Positions 17,052 through 26,115 are shown, counted from the first letter of the stretch. The stretch: DNA of 64,000 nt from Wohlfahrtiimonas chitiniclastica DSM 18708 (GCF_000375345.1 NZ_AQXD01000002.1:169230-233229), one strand, 5' to 3'. Translations and numbers: made by a program. Notes: a model not told the origin generated them from the letters alone.

Positions 17052-18845
17052 TTAAGATTCAGAAGATGGATATTCGCGACACACTTCGCGATCATTTTCG
17101 ATGCGTTTGACCCAGCCATCTTTTTCCATGCGGTTAAACAGTGGAATGAGCTGCTTACGGGAAAGATCGGTACGTTCGCGGGCATCGGCAACGGTAAATC
17201 GTTCGCCGATTTTACGGTCAAGCATGATGTTTTGCACCAATTGCTCATAGGCTTTGGTGCTAAAGAAAATGTCATTTTCAGTGGGGACGATGAGTGATTT
17301 TTCTGTCAAAGCTCTCAGCAATCGTTTGATGCCCACAATGCGGGATTTACCCGCTTCAAAGCCTGCGCTGCCACATGCATCAATGGCATCATACAGTTGC
17401 TGAAGATTGTCGGGCAATGTGTCGCTCGCAAGGTTAAAGGCATTGACGATGCCACCTTTGATGCGTTGCCATTCACCTTTTTGGCAGCCTTGTTCAATCA
17501 TCGCTTCTGTCAGTGATAATGGATGTTTCACTTGTTTGGCAATCTCTTCGACCGTCATTGCGCTGATGGCTTGATTGAGCACATCACTGCATGCTTGATG
17601 CAGTTTTTTAAGGGCTTCGGGCAAAATCCACCATTGCCCAAGCACAACGGATGTTGCAGGCTGCTGAACCTCTGCATGGCGCTCTGTAAAGCCATTGATT
17701 TGAATCTCTAGGGCAAGTTTAGATTCTAAGTCTGCGCTTTGAATGGTCAATGTGGTGAGGGCTTGCTGCAACACATCGCGCATTGAACGATCTAGCGGAT
17801 GCATCCAAGCAATTTTCCCAGCACCGATGATGTGGCTACCGCCATGCTGAATGATGAGCATTGGTTGTCCCCAAAAAGCGGGGATTGCCTCTTTAAGTTG
17901 TAAGCGTGCCAGTTGCCCATCAGCATAGGTGAAGCATTTAGCATGCGTGTGTGTGGTGCCAAGCGCCACTTCCACCATGCCTTGTTTTTTTAAGGTGCTG
18001 CTAAATTGTGGGTCAAGCTGAATGATCCAGTCATCACTCATGGTGATGCTGCTACTGTCCGCCACCAAACAGCTGCCACGTTTGACAAGCTTTTTATTCA
18101 CCTGTTTTAAGCCAACGGCGGTGCGTGAATAGGGTGCTGCGGTCTCAACTTGTGTGTGATAACTCTGAAGGGAGCGCACTTTAACAGGCATATTGCCCGG
18201 AAAGAGTGTTAATGTCGCGTTTTCCTCAAGCGGTGCGCCGCGCAGCGTGCCCGTAACTGTGGTGCCAATTCCATTGACGGAAAAGACACGATCCACATAC
18301 AAATGGGCGCCATGATCAAGCTCATCACGGGCAGGAAGATCATTGACTTTGCTCTCAATCAGCGCTTTGAGTTCTGTTAAGCCTGTGCCTTGAATGCTGC
18401 TGACGTGCACCACATCTGGCAATGTGTTCATGGTGTCTAAAAAGCGCTCAAGGGCATCATCTTCCACGGCTTGGCGGCGTTGATCATCCACTAAATCGCA
18501 TTTAGTCAGTACCAAAATGCATTGATGTTTGCCCATTGCGGTGATGATGCGTAAATGCTCTTCAGATAAAGTCGCCCAGCCTTCATCCGCTGCCACCACG
18601 AATAACACTAAATCCAAACCCCAAACGGCGCTCACCATATTGCGGATGAAGCGTTCATGGCCGGGCACATCGATGATGCCGATTTTGCCGCCATCGGTCG
18701 CGGTGAAATTGGCAAAGCCAAGATCAATGGTCATCGCGCGTTCACGTTCTTCAGGCAAACGAGACGGGTGGATGCCAGTTAAGGCATGAATCAAAGAGGA
18801 TTTACCGTGATCAACGTGACCTGCGGTGCCAATGACTGCATTCAT
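17052..18845 (-). CDS. selB: Selenocysteine-specific translation elongation factor SelB
   Basis: This GTPase delivers selenocysteinyl-tRNA to UGA codons marked by a SECIS element. The 597-residue protein has the EF-Tu-like G domain (P-loop GHVDHGKS at 9-16, DVPGHERFI, TKCDL), two beta-barrel domains, and a long C-terminal region of winged helices that in the family bind SECIS RNA. It starts inside the selA stop codon (ATGA overlap), so the two are translationally coupled. Confidence 0.96.
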   Translation of the reverse strand: MNAVIGTAGHVDHGKSSLIHALTGIHPSRLPEERERAMTIDLGFANFTATDGGKIGIIDVPGHERFIRNMVSAVWGLDLVLFVVAADEGWATLSEEHLRIITAMGKHQCILVLTKCDLVDDQRRQAVEDDALERFLDTMNTLPDVVHVSSIQGTGLTELKALIESKVNDLPARDELDHGAHLYVDRVFSVNGIGTTVTGTLRGAPLEENATLTLFPGNMPVKVRSLQSYHTQVETAAPYSRTAVGLKQVNKKLVKRGSCLVADSSSITMSDDWIIQLDPQFSSTLKKQGMVEVALGTTHTHAKCFTYADGQLARLQLKEAIPAFWGQPMLIIQHGGSHIIGAGKIAWMHPLDRSMRDVLQQALTTLTIQSADLESKLALEIQINGFTERHAEVQQPATSVVLGQWWILPEALKKLHQACSDVLNQAISAMTVEEIAKQVKHPLSLTEAMIEQGCQKGEWQRIKGGIVNAFNLASDTLPDNLQQLYDAIDACGSAGFEAGKSRIVGIKRLLRALTEKSLIVPTENDIFFSTKAYEQLVQNIMLDRKIGERFTVADARERTDLSRKQLIPLFNRMEKDGWVKRIENDREVCREYPSSES

Positions 18846-20185
18846 AACTCATCCTTTAGCTCAGCGAGTGTGTGAGCCACATAATCATATTCAGAAGGGA
18901 GAAGGGAGACAGGATAGATCACCACGCGCCCTTGTTGGATGACGCCAATGATGGGCGGCGTTTGTGCACGTAGATGCGCCAGTAATTCATCAGCAGAGCT
19001 AGGATGATCAATCGCTAATGCATATGTGGGATATTTTGCGCGCGGCGTTGTGCCACCGCCCACTAAATATTCTGTTTGAATGACGCGTGTTCTGCCATGG
19101 GTTTGTTCTGCAATTTTGTCTGCCAATGCTTTATGTTGATTCAGCGGCTGGGCGATCGTCCATGCCGCGCGATTAACGACGCTGTGTTTATCATTCATCT
19201 GCGTGAGCAGTAGATTTTCTAATAAGGCGTAGGTTTCTTTGCCCGGACGAAAGACGCGCATCATGGGATGTTTTTGGATTTTTTGGATGTATTGGGCTTT
19301 GCCAATGATGATACCGGCTTGGGGGCCGCCCACCATTTTATCCCCCGAAAATGCGATCAAATCCGCACCTAGTTTCTCATAATAACTGACGGTGGTTTCC
19401 CCGATTAAATGGGGCGATTGATTGCCAGAGCCTTGATCCACCACCAGCATGACATGATCAGGCAATGCATCGCGCAATGCTTTAGGGTCCACTTGCTCAG
19501 TAAAGCCCTCAATATAATAATTTGATTGATGCACTAAGAGCACCATGGCCGTGTTGTCTGTGATGGCATTTAAATAATCATCCAGCGTTGTGATGTTTGT
19601 GGTGCCCACATCTTTTAAAATCGCGCCCGATTCTGCCAAGATTTCTGGAATGCGAAAGCCACCGCCAATTTGCACCTGTTCACTGCGCGAGACAATCACC
19701 TCTTTACCGATGGCGAAGGTTTTTAAAATCAGATGAATCGCCGCGGCATTGTTATTGACCACAACATTATCTTCCCCACCAAAATAAGCACGGATCACGC
19801 GGCTGAGCATGCCCATGCGGCTGCCGCGTTTGCCATTGAGGAGATTAAATTCTAAATTTGAGTAACGGCAAACCGTTTCCCCCGCTTTATCCCAAAGGGT
19901 GCGATCAATCGGCGCGCGCCCAAGATTGGTGTGCACTAAAATCCCCGTGGCATTGATGACCGGTTGTGTTTTCTCCCGCGCAATGATGGCAAGTTCATTG
20001 AGGATGATCGCGAGAAGATCATCTAAATCAACATTGCCTTGTTCGCGGATTAAGGTTTGTTTGTAGTCATCGATGCTGCGGCGCACGATCTCAGTGACGA
20101 TCGGGCGGCTCAATGTTTCAATGTAAGGGATGAGTTGTGGATGATTCAGTAACTTGCCCACTTGAATGATGTTAGATAATTGCAC
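18842..20185 (-). CDS. selA: L-seryl-tRNA(Sec) selenium transferase SelA
   Basis: A PLP enzyme that converts seryl-tRNA(Sec) to selenocysteinyl-tRNA(Sec) using selenophosphate. At 447 residues it is slightly shorter than E. coli SelA. The PLP lysine is K283 in FSGDKMVGGPQAG; PVINATGILVHTNLGRAP and NNNAAA are also typical. The start codon appears to be GTG. The N-terminal tRNA-binding region seems a little short but has no better upstream start. The tRNA-Sec gene lies about 125 bp away on the opposite strand. Confidence 0.96.
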   Translation of the reverse strand: MQLSNIIQVGKLLNHPQLIPYIETLSRPIVTEIVRRSIDDYKQTLIREQGNVDLDDLLAIILNELAIIAREKTQPVINATGILVHTNLGRAPIDRTLWDKAGETVCRYSNLEFNLLNGKRGSRMGMLSRVIRAYFGGEDNVVVNNNAAAIHLILKTFAIGKEVIVSRSEQVQIGGGFRIPEILAESGAILKDVGTTNITTLDDYLNAITDNTAMVLLVHQSNYYIEGFTEQVDPKALRDALPDHVMLVVDQGSGNQSPHLIGETTVSYYEKLGADLIAFSGDKMVGGPQAGIIIGKAQYIQKIQKHPMMRVFRPGKETYALLENLLLTQMNDKHSVVNRAAWTIAQPLNQHKALADKIAEQTHGRTRVIQTEYLVGGGTTPRAKYPTYALAIDHPSSADELLAHLRAQTPPIIGVIQQGRVVIYPVSLLPSEYDYVAHTLAELKDEL

Positions 20186-20274
20186 GTTGTTTGCCTGGTT
20201 GATGGATCACTTTAACCCTTAATTATAATAGAAATTGGGCAATAAATCTGTGCAAGAAACAGGAGGATTAACAT

Positions 20275-20303
20275 TTGAGAATTGCCGGATGCAATGGTAT
20301 AGT
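20275..20303 (+). promoter_or_regulatory. Promoter of tRNA-Sec
   Basis: TTGAGA, 17 bp, TATAGT, ending 6 bp before the tRNA. Confidence 0.65.
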
Positions 20304-20309
20304 ACACGC

Positions 20310-20399
20310 GGAAGTAAATGGGTCCTGGGGGCCCCGCGGTCTTCAACACCGTTGTCAGCCTATCGGCTGAGGTAGGTTCGATTCCTGCTGCTTCCGCCA
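20310..20399 (+). tRNA. selC: tRNA-Sec (anticodon TCA)
   Basis: A 90-base tRNA with a long acceptor arm starting GGAAG, anticodon TCA in GGTCTTCAACACC, an extended variable arm (GTCAGCCTATCGGCTGAG) and encoded CCA. Length, UCA anticodon and location beside selA-selB identify it as the selenocysteine tRNA. Confidence 0.95.
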
Positions 20400-20410
20400 A
20401 AGAACATCGA

Positions 20411-20438
20411 AAAGCCCTTGTTTAGCAAGGGCTTTTTT
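20411..20438 (+). terminator. Terminator of tRNA-Sec
   Basis: AAAGCCCTTG-TTTAG-CAAGGGCTTT, a perfect 10-bp stem followed by T6 in total. Confidence 0.92.
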
Positions 20439-20544
20439 GTTACTGAAAATTTTCTATGGACATCTCAGTGGTTAATTGATATTTAGGATTGAATGGATCA
20501 CCAAATAACGTTACAAATATTCCTTTACCCATAAAGGAATCATC

Positions 20545-21072
20545 ATGACCATTTCCCTCATTGATTGCACAGAGCGCGAACATTCGGCGGCGATTTTAGA
20601 GATTTTTAACGAAGCCATTTTAACTTCCACGGCCTTGTATGAGTATCAAGCGCGCACGATGCAAGACATGCAAACATGGTTTAAGCAAAAATCAGTCCTG
20701 AATGCACCGATCATAGGCGCGGTCAATGATGCTGGGCAATTGCTTGGCTTTGCCACATGGGGGCGCTTTCGTGCGTATCCTGCTTATCAATATACGATGG
20801 AGCACAGCATCTATATTCATCGCAGTGCCCGTGGGCAAGGGCTCAGTAAACGTTTGATGCGGGCATTGATTGAAGCGGCAAAAGCGGCAGAAATTCATGT
20901 GTTGATGGGCTGCATTGATGCCGATAACGCTGCAAGCATTGGTTTACATCGATCATTGGGTTTTCAATCTGTTGGATTGTTGCCACAAGTGGGCTTTAAG
21001 TTCGGTCGTTGGTTGGATTTGGCATTGTATCAATTGATATTATCAACGCCGCTAGAGCCTGTGGCGGACTAA
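20545..21072 (+). CDS. GNAT N-acetyltransferase, phosphinothricin/methionine-derivative type
   Basis: A 175-residue acetyltransferase. The acetyl-CoA pyrophosphate loop is R-S-A-R-G-Q-G-L at about 94-101, and the family features FNEAI near the N-terminus, GFATWGRFR, YTMEHSIYI and the C-terminal HRSLGFQSVG....GFKFGRWLDL place it among the Pat/MddA proteins that acetylate phosphinothricin, methionine sulfoximine and similar compounds. The natural substrate is not known. AAAGGAAT precedes the ATG, and the gene follows the tRNA-Sec terminator, so it has its own promoter. Confidence 0.88.
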   Translation: MTISLIDCTEREHSAAILEIFNEAILTSTALYEYQARTMQDMQTWFKQKSVLNAPIIGAVNDAGQLLGFATWGRFRAYPAYQYTMEHSIYIHRSARGQGLSKRLMRALIEAAKAAEIHVLMGCIDADNAASIGLHRSLGFQSVGLLPQVGFKFGRWLDLALYQLILSTPLEPVAD

Positions 21073-21089
21073 ATATTTGGTCAAGCGCA

Positions 21090-21118
21090 TTGCTTAATGT
21101 TCAGCGTTCTACTATAGT
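21090..21118 (+). promoter_or_regulatory. Promoter of the efflux-tetR operon
   Basis: TTGCTT, 17 bp, TATAGT. The operator palindrome begins 12 bp after the -10 element, across the expected transcription start. Confidence 0.6.
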
Positions 21119-21129
21119 GCTCAACTTTA

Positions 21130-21151
21130 AAACCTACCGGTCGGTAGGTTT
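21130..21151. promoter_or_regulatory. TetR-type operator upstream of the efflux gene
   Basis: AAACCTACCG-GT-CGGTAGGTTT, a perfect 10-bp inverted repeat. CCTACC...GGTAGG repeats of this form are known operators of TetR/AcrR regulators. It covers the likely start of transcription of an operon that ends in a tetR gene, so autoregulated repression is the natural reading. Confidence 0.8.
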
Positions 21152-21190
21152 ATTTCTTTGGGCATTGCCCACCCACATAAAATGGATTGT

Positions 21191-22393
21191 ATGAACACTC
21201 AACACACACAAACGCGCATCATCACAGCATCTTTGATCATGTTGATGGCGCTACTCACCGCCCTTGATTCAATGGCGATTGACATGTATCTCCCCGCGAT
21301 GCCGGACATCGCTTCTGATTTTCAAATCTCCTCAGGTAAAGTGCAACAAACCCTCGCCATCTTTTTAGCAGGATTGGCGATCGGGCAGGGCTTGTATGGT
21401 CCGCTTCTGGATCGTTATGGTCGCCGCTTGCCATTATTGATTGGCATTGTGATTTTTATCATCGGCTCAGTATTAAGTGCGCTTGTGCCAAATGTGGAAT
21501 GGATGCTAGCGGCTCGTTTTATTCAAGCGATTGGCGCATCGGCTGGGCTTGTGACGCCGCGCGCCATTGTGTCGGACACGTGTGATTTAAAAGATTCAGC
21601 GCGTGTGTTTTCACTGTTGATGAATGCGATGATGTTGGGCCCAATTTTAGCGCCGATGCTCGGTGGTTTTGTCTTAGGCTTTGGGGAATGGCGCGTCATT
21701 TTTTACATCATCGCCATCATTGGTGGCATTACGCTGTTATGGGCTTGGCAACAAGTGCCAGAAACCTTAGCCATTGAAAAACGCACGCCATTAAATTTAA
21801 AAGCCATTGCCAAAACATATGGCGGACAATTCACTAATCGAACATTTATGTGTTATGCGATGGCATCAGGCTTTGCCATGAGTGGACTATTTTTGTATGT
21901 GGGCGGCTCATCTTTTATTTTTCGTGAGCATTTTGCATTGAGCGCTACGCACTTTAGTTACCTATTTGCCTTAAACTCAGCAGGATTGGTGATTTTTGGT
22001 GCAGTTGCCAACCGTTTATTGGTGAAGGGATTGTCTGCTCGCGGTCTATTGATGATTGGGATGATGATGCACACAGGCTTTGCACTGTTGCTCTTTATTT
22101 TGACGCAATCGATGACGCTTTCCATTGTGCCTTATGCATTATTATTGGCAGGGGCAATCAGTGCGTTGGGCTTTGTGCTTGGGAATGTCACGGCATTGAC
22201 CATGCATTATGGCGGACCTCAAGCAGGTGCAGTATCAGCGGTAATGGGCGTATTGCAATATTTATTGCCGGCATTGATGGGATATGTGGTGAGCTTATTT
22301 GCGCAAAGCATCAGCGTATTGCCCTTAGCCATTGGAATTTGTGGTTTAATGGGCATCCTTTTTATATTTGCCAGTCAGGATAAAACTGCGTGA
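21191..22393 (+). CDS. Drug-resistance efflux MFS transporter, Bcr/CflA family
   Basis: A 400-residue, 12-helix proton antiporter. The Bcr/CflA features are clear: ALDSMAIDMYLPAMPDIASDF in helix 1, G-x-x-x-D-R-Y-G-R-R in the first cytoplasmic loop (motif A, GPLLDRYGRR), and ARFIQAIGASAGLVTPRAIV. Relatives export bicyclomycin, sulfonamides or chloramphenicol; the substrate here is unknown. Start codon choice is uncertain: the ATG at 21191 has a weak GGA upstream, the one at 21182 has none. The stop overlaps the tetR start (GTGA). Confidence 0.9.
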   Translation: MNTQHTQTRIITASLIMLMALLTALDSMAIDMYLPAMPDIASDFQISSGKVQQTLAIFLAGLAIGQGLYGPLLDRYGRRLPLLIGIVIFIIGSVLSALVPNVEWMLAARFIQAIGASAGLVTPRAIVSDTCDLKDSARVFSLLMNAMMLGPILAPMLGGFVLGFGEWRVIFYIIAIIGGITLLWAWQQVPETLAIEKRTPLNLKAIAKTYGGQFTNRTFMCYAMASGFAMSGLFLYVGGSSFIFREHFALSATHFSYLFALNSAGLVIFGAVANRLLVKGLSARGLLMIGMMMHTGFALLLFILTQSMTLSIVPYALLLAGAISALGFVLGNVTALTMHYGGPQAGAVSAVMGVLQYLLPALMGYVVSLFAQSISVLPLAIGICGLMGILFIFASQDKTA

Positions 22394-22956
22394 CCGCCGC
22401 GAAATTACAAGAAGTTGCATTGATGCGTTTTGCCACTCAAGGATTTGAGGGCACCAGCATGAATGAATTGGCTGAAGATGTGGGGATTAAAAAATCCTCC
22501 ATCTATGCTCATTTCAGCAGTAAAGATGAATTATTTTTAAGTCTATTGCCCATTTTGATCAAATCTGAGCTTGATTATGTTCGGATAGTGATGATGCAAA
22601 ATGACGCCATTAAACCTGCCTTGTATGCATATTTAGAGAGCATTTCGACTCGTTTTGAGAGCAGTTATCATGTGCGCTTTTGGCTGCGTAATCTGTATGC
22701 GCCGCCTGTGCATCTGCGTGATGAAGTCATTGGGCACATGCAATGCTTTATGGATGAATTGGAAGTGATCATTCATGCGGCGATAGAATCTGCACAGTGG
22801 CAGATAAAGGATGGCATCACCCGAGCGCTTATCACAGCAAACTATATGGCGATGGTGGATGGGCTACAAACAGAATTATTGTTTGGTGGCGTTGAGCGTT
22901 ATCAAAAGCGCTTAACGGCCACTTGGCAATGGTTTGAGTTGGCGCTGCGTGCTTAA
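22390..22956 (+). CDS. TetR-family repressor of the efflux operon
   Basis: A 188-residue regulator with an N-terminal helix-turn-helix at about 23-42 (TSMNELAEDVGIKKSSIYAHF) and a ligand-binding C-terminal domain. It starts with GTG overlapping the efflux gene's stop by 4 bases, so the two are translated together. With the operator in front of the pair it probably represses both until an efflux substrate binds. Its end overlaps the convergent dinB by 4 bp. Confidence 0.92.
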   Translation: MTAAKLQEVALMRFATQGFEGTSMNELAEDVGIKKSSIYAHFSSKDELFLSLLPILIKSELDYVRIVMMQNDAIKPALYAYLESISTRFESSYHVRFWLRNLYAPPVHLRDEVIGHMQCFMDELEVIIHAAIESAQWQIKDGITRALITANYMAMVDGLQTELLFGGVERYQKRLTATWQWFELALRA

Positions 22957-24008
22957 TCAAACAGTGACAATTGCTGCATAAAGCCTTCTTGTTCACTCTG
23001 TAACGTTAAGCCCATTAAGCGAATGGGGGCTTTGGGCAGCAGGGCAAACAGTTGCCAAAAATATTCTGTGAGTAGCTTAGCGTCATGCGGAATGGGTGTG
23101 GAGAAGGTTTTGCTGCGCGTCATACTTGTGAAATCCGCAAAACGCACTTTCAGCGTTAAGGTTTGACCATGGAAATGTTCACGCATTAAACGCGGCAATA
23201 GAATGTGGATGATTTCATCAATCGCTTCTGCAATGTCATGCAGCTCAATTAAATCAGTGGCATAGGTTTGCTCGGCACCGACAGATTTTGTGGGTCGATT
23301 GGGCGTAACGGGTCGATCATCTTGTCCGCGCACACATTGATAATAAGTCTCCCCAGCTTTGCCAAAATGGAGCTTTAACTCTTCGCGGCTGCGGGCTTTG
23401 AGATCTTTGCCATCATAAATCCCAAGGGCATGCATTTTTTTGGTGGTTTGCTCGCCGACGCCATAAAATTTTGCAATCGGCAGCGTCTCCAAATATGCTT
23501 GGCTATGCTTTGGGGTGATCACTGTGATGCCAAAGGGTTTTTGCATGCCGGATGCCATTTTCGCTAAAAACTTATTATAAGAGACACCAACTGAGCACGT
23601 TAAATTGAGCTCTTCTAAAATCAATGCTTGGATTGTTTGTGCCAATCGCGTGGCGCTGCGCTCATTGACAAAGTTATGTGTGACATCCAAATAAGCTTCA
23701 TCTAAAGATAAGGGCTCAATCAATTCTGTGAAGCGTGCAAATATGGCGCGGATGGCCAGTGAAACATCACGGTACACATCAAAACGCGGTGATACAAAGA
23801 TTAAATGGTCGCATTTTTGCTGGGCAATGCTCGATGGCATGGCAGAATAGACACCAAATTTCCTCGCTTCATAACTTGCCGCAGCAACGACGCCGCGGCG
23901 CTCAGGACTGCCAACGACCAATGGTCGCCCACGATATTGGGGATGATCACGCTGCTCAACTTGTGCAAAAAATGCATCCATATCCACATGGAGAATTTTT
24001 CTTGTCAT
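22953..24008 (-). CDS. dinB: DNA polymerase IV (translesion, Y family)
   Basis: An error-prone translesion polymerase of 351 residues. The catalytic carboxylates are in ILHVDMDAFFAQVE (residues 4-17) and SLDEAYLDV; the palm, thumb with helix-hairpin-helix (FYGVGEQTTKKMHALGI) and little finger are present. The last residues QLSLFD form a beta-clamp-binding motif. I saw no clear SOS box in the 50 bp before its start. Confidence 0.95.
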   Translation of the reverse strand: MTRKILHVDMDAFFAQVEQRDHPQYRGRPLVVGSPERRGVVAAASYEARKFGVYSAMPSSIAQQKCDHLIFVSPRFDVYRDVSLAIRAIFARFTELIEPLSLDEAYLDVTHNFVNERSATRLAQTIQALILEELNLTCSVGVSYNKFLAKMASGMQKPFGITVITPKHSQAYLETLPIAKFYGVGEQTTKKMHALGIYDGKDLKARSREELKLHFGKAGETYYQCVRGQDDRPVTPNRPTKSVGAEQTYATDLIELHDIAEAIDEIIHILLPRLMREHFHGQTLTLKVRFADFTSMTRSKTFSTPIPHDAKLLTEYFWQLFALLPKAPIRLMGLTLQSEQEGFMQQLSLFD

Positions 24009-24061
24009 GGTAAATATATGAATATAAAATTTAAGAATTGTTAATAAAGAGGCGCAACATC

Positions 24062-24265
24062 ATGAAACGCTCCGCACAAGGGTTTTTATTGATAGAGGTG
24101 CTGATGGCGATGGTGATCATCATCGCAGTGGCAGCCCTCGCGTATCGCCATCATATGACGCTGATGGTGCGCAATCAAGCGTTGACGGCATTAGAAGAGC
24201 AATGCTTGATGGAAGAAAATGAGTTTGATCGGACATTTGGTGGGCGTCATGATGCCTCGTCGTGA
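24062..24265 (+). CDS. Short type IV prepilin-like protein (PilV/GspI position)
   Basis: A 67-residue protein with a class III prepilin signal: a basic leader MKRSAQG followed by FLLIEVLMAMVIIIAVAALAY, with cleavage expected between G and F and the usual glutamate at +5. Minor pilins are normally 130-200 residues; here only the N-terminal helix and a short tail exist before the stop. The product could still assemble via its helix, or the gene may be a truncated remnant. The next pilin gene starts 17 bases inside its end, so the overlap is tight. Confidence 0.7.
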   Translation: MKRSAQGFLLIEVLMAMVIIIAVAALAYRHHMTLMVRNQALTALEEQCLMEENEFDRTFGGRHDASS

Positions 24266-25058
24266 TGGATTTACGTTAACAGAATTGATGGTGGGCATGT
24301 CGATGGGGCTCATTTTAATTGTGGGTTTTGTGTCGGTGTGGATGGTGTTATCAAAAAGCAGTCATCAAGAGATTCGTCGCTATGAGTTGCTACAAGATTA
24401 TGTGGAGGCAGCAAGTTATCTTCGGCAAAACTTAGGGGATGCAATTTTTGATCCATTGTGTCCACATCCTGAATGGCTTGATTTGCCTGAGCCGAAATTA
24501 CAAGTGCATCGTTCAATGTTACCGCTGAATGTGGGCACTAAAAAGATGGTGGCAGCACAGACACAATTTCCTGATTGGGGAACGACGAACATTAAATCCT
24601 TATCGGGGTTTGATGTGTTAGAAGTGACGCATTTAACCCCGCTTCAAGTATCCGATGACATTATTATCAATGATCAAACGTTACGGGGTGCTCGTGAAGG
24701 GGGTTTGATTGCCACCGATTGTCGGCATGTGGTGTCGGGGCGTTATCGCCGTGAAGGGCAGGGGGCGGTGTATGTGTTGCCAGAGACGGCGCACCAAATT
24801 CAGCGCACACTTGATGCGGATCGCTACATTCAGTATTACAAAGTCAACCATGACCTTTATTATGTGACCTATGAAAGTGGTCAGTATCAATTGGTGCACA
24901 ATTTTTTAGATGGCGCAAATCACATGCGTTTTTATGGCATTGAAGGCATAGTGCTTGGGCAGATGCTCGATCGAACGCTGCTGGATGTGACACTGTATGT
25001 CCGAGGAGACACAGAGCCGCGCCGCAAATCACTCTCCATTCGGTTATTGAATCTATGA
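24249..25058 (+). CDS. Minor pilin, PilW-like
   Basis: A 269-residue type IV minor pilin-like protein with a prepilin signal MMPRRDG/FTLTELMVGMSMGLILIVGF (cleavage before F, glutamate at +5). A soluble globular part with two cysteines (near residues 74 and 156) follows. Position after a pilV-like gene and before a PilX-like gene fits the minor-pilin order pilV-pilW-pilX. The start could also be the next ATG; a longer version from 24219 would lack the basic leader directly before the G/F site. Confidence 0.78.
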   Translation: MMPRRDGFTLTELMVGMSMGLILIVGFVSVWMVLSKSSHQEIRRYELLQDYVEAASYLRQNLGDAIFDPLCPHPEWLDLPEPKLQVHRSMLPLNVGTKKMVAAQTQFPDWGTTNIKSLSGFDVLEVTHLTPLQVSDDIIINDQTLRGAREGGLIATDCRHVVSGRYRREGQGAVYVLPETAHQIQRTLDADRYIQYYKVNHDLYYVTYESGQYQLVHNFLDGANHMRFYGIEGIVLGQMLDRTLLDVTLYVRGDTEPRRKSLSIRLLNL

Positions 25059-26083
25059 AACGTCAACAAGGCAGTATTCTCGTGATTGTATTAATGTTGG
25101 CCGCTGCCTTTTATCTATTGGCCAGCTTGGTGCTGATTGTGCACCGGCAATACATTGATGATGTGGATCTCACACAAAGTGCGATGCTCAGTCGGCAAAA
25201 GTTGCTGCGCATGGGGCAATCGGTGAATGTGGTCAGTGATGATCATAGACAAACCGTGTGGCCCCATTGCAATGAGATTGTGCCACCTGAAATTGGCATG
25301 TCGATTTGGCATGAGAGTGAGCGCGTGTGGCTCAGTCAATTACAATTGCCCAATGGATGTGGTGATGGGCAGTCGGCGCATTATGTTTGGCTGCAAGATG
25401 AGTCGCATCCGTTGCCTTTACAAATGAATGTGATGATTCCGCAAACCGTACATTGGCAGCGCGCCATTGAGTCTTTAGAGCATGGCATTGATGTGCAGCG
25501 TGAGAAAGACGATTGGCAGTTGATGATTGAGCAACAAGGATTGCACCGTTTGCCCTTGATGGATCATGATGCGGATGATCAATTGCTGTGGCAGCGCTTT
25601 CGTTTAACGGCGGATCATTATGAAGGGGTACTCTTATGGCAGACGGCTACAGGTGCGATGATCGAGCGCATTAAAGTGCCTTTTGAGCATTTAACACTTG
25701 AAGTTGCGCATCAAGAGAGTGTGCGGCGTGTGACGCATTTAGGCGAAGGTTTACTGATGCTCAATCATGTCAATGAGACGCATTCGACGCATTGGCAAGT
25801 GAGCATTGCGCATTGGCAGGTTGAACAGATCAGGGTGGTCGATGGCGTCATTTGGCTGAATGTCCATCAGCAGCATGAACGGGCTTTGGTGGTGCTCTAT
25901 CTAGACGGTGAGCCATTTTTTGGGCAAGGGGTGGTGGGCGTGATTCGAACAGAGCGGGAGCTCTCAGAGTCTAGGCCAATCATTTTAAAACCATGCATTT
26001 ATGGTGAGCCATGGGTGATGGATGAGGATTGGCAGGTGGGGTGTCGTGCACAAAAGAGGGTGCGTTATGTTTTCGGGCAGTGA
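25055..26083 (+). CDS. PilX-like minor pilin assembly protein
   Basis: A 342-residue protein starting MKRQQGSILVIVLMLAAAF, a PilX_N-type membrane anchor without the canonical prepilin glutamate, as in other PilX and GspK-like proteins. The rest is a large soluble region rich in His, Trp and Gln that I cannot assign. It overlaps the PilW-like gene by 4 bases (ATGA). No pilY1 or pilE follows; fdhD comes next, so this is a reduced minor-pilin cluster. Confidence 0.65.
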   Translation: MKRQQGSILVIVLMLAAAFYLLASLVLIVHRQYIDDVDLTQSAMLSRQKLLRMGQSVNVVSDDHRQTVWPHCNEIVPPEIGMSIWHESERVWLSQLQLPNGCGDGQSAHYVWLQDESHPLPLQMNVMIPQTVHWQRAIESLEHGIDVQREKDDWQLMIEQQGLHRLPLMDHDADDQLLWQRFRLTADHYEGVLLWQTATGAMIERIKVPFEHLTLEVAHQESVRRVTHLGEGLLMLNHVNETHSTHWQVSIAHWQVEQIRVVDGVIWLNVHQQHERALVVLYLDGEPFFGQGVVGVIRTERELSESRPIILKPCIYGEPWVMDEDWQVGCRAQKRVRYVFGQ

Positions 26084-26115
26084 TAGAATGCTCAGAACTC
26101 AGCAAAGGAATAAGC

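Noticed and set aside
20212-20400. Minus-strand ORF of 62 codons over tRNA-Sec
   Set aside because: It is the complement of the tRNA gene; translated antisense tRNA often resembles a hypothetical protein in databases.
24219-24248. Longer start for the PilW-like gene
   Set aside because: The extension removes the short basic leader expected right before the G/F prepilin cleavage site.
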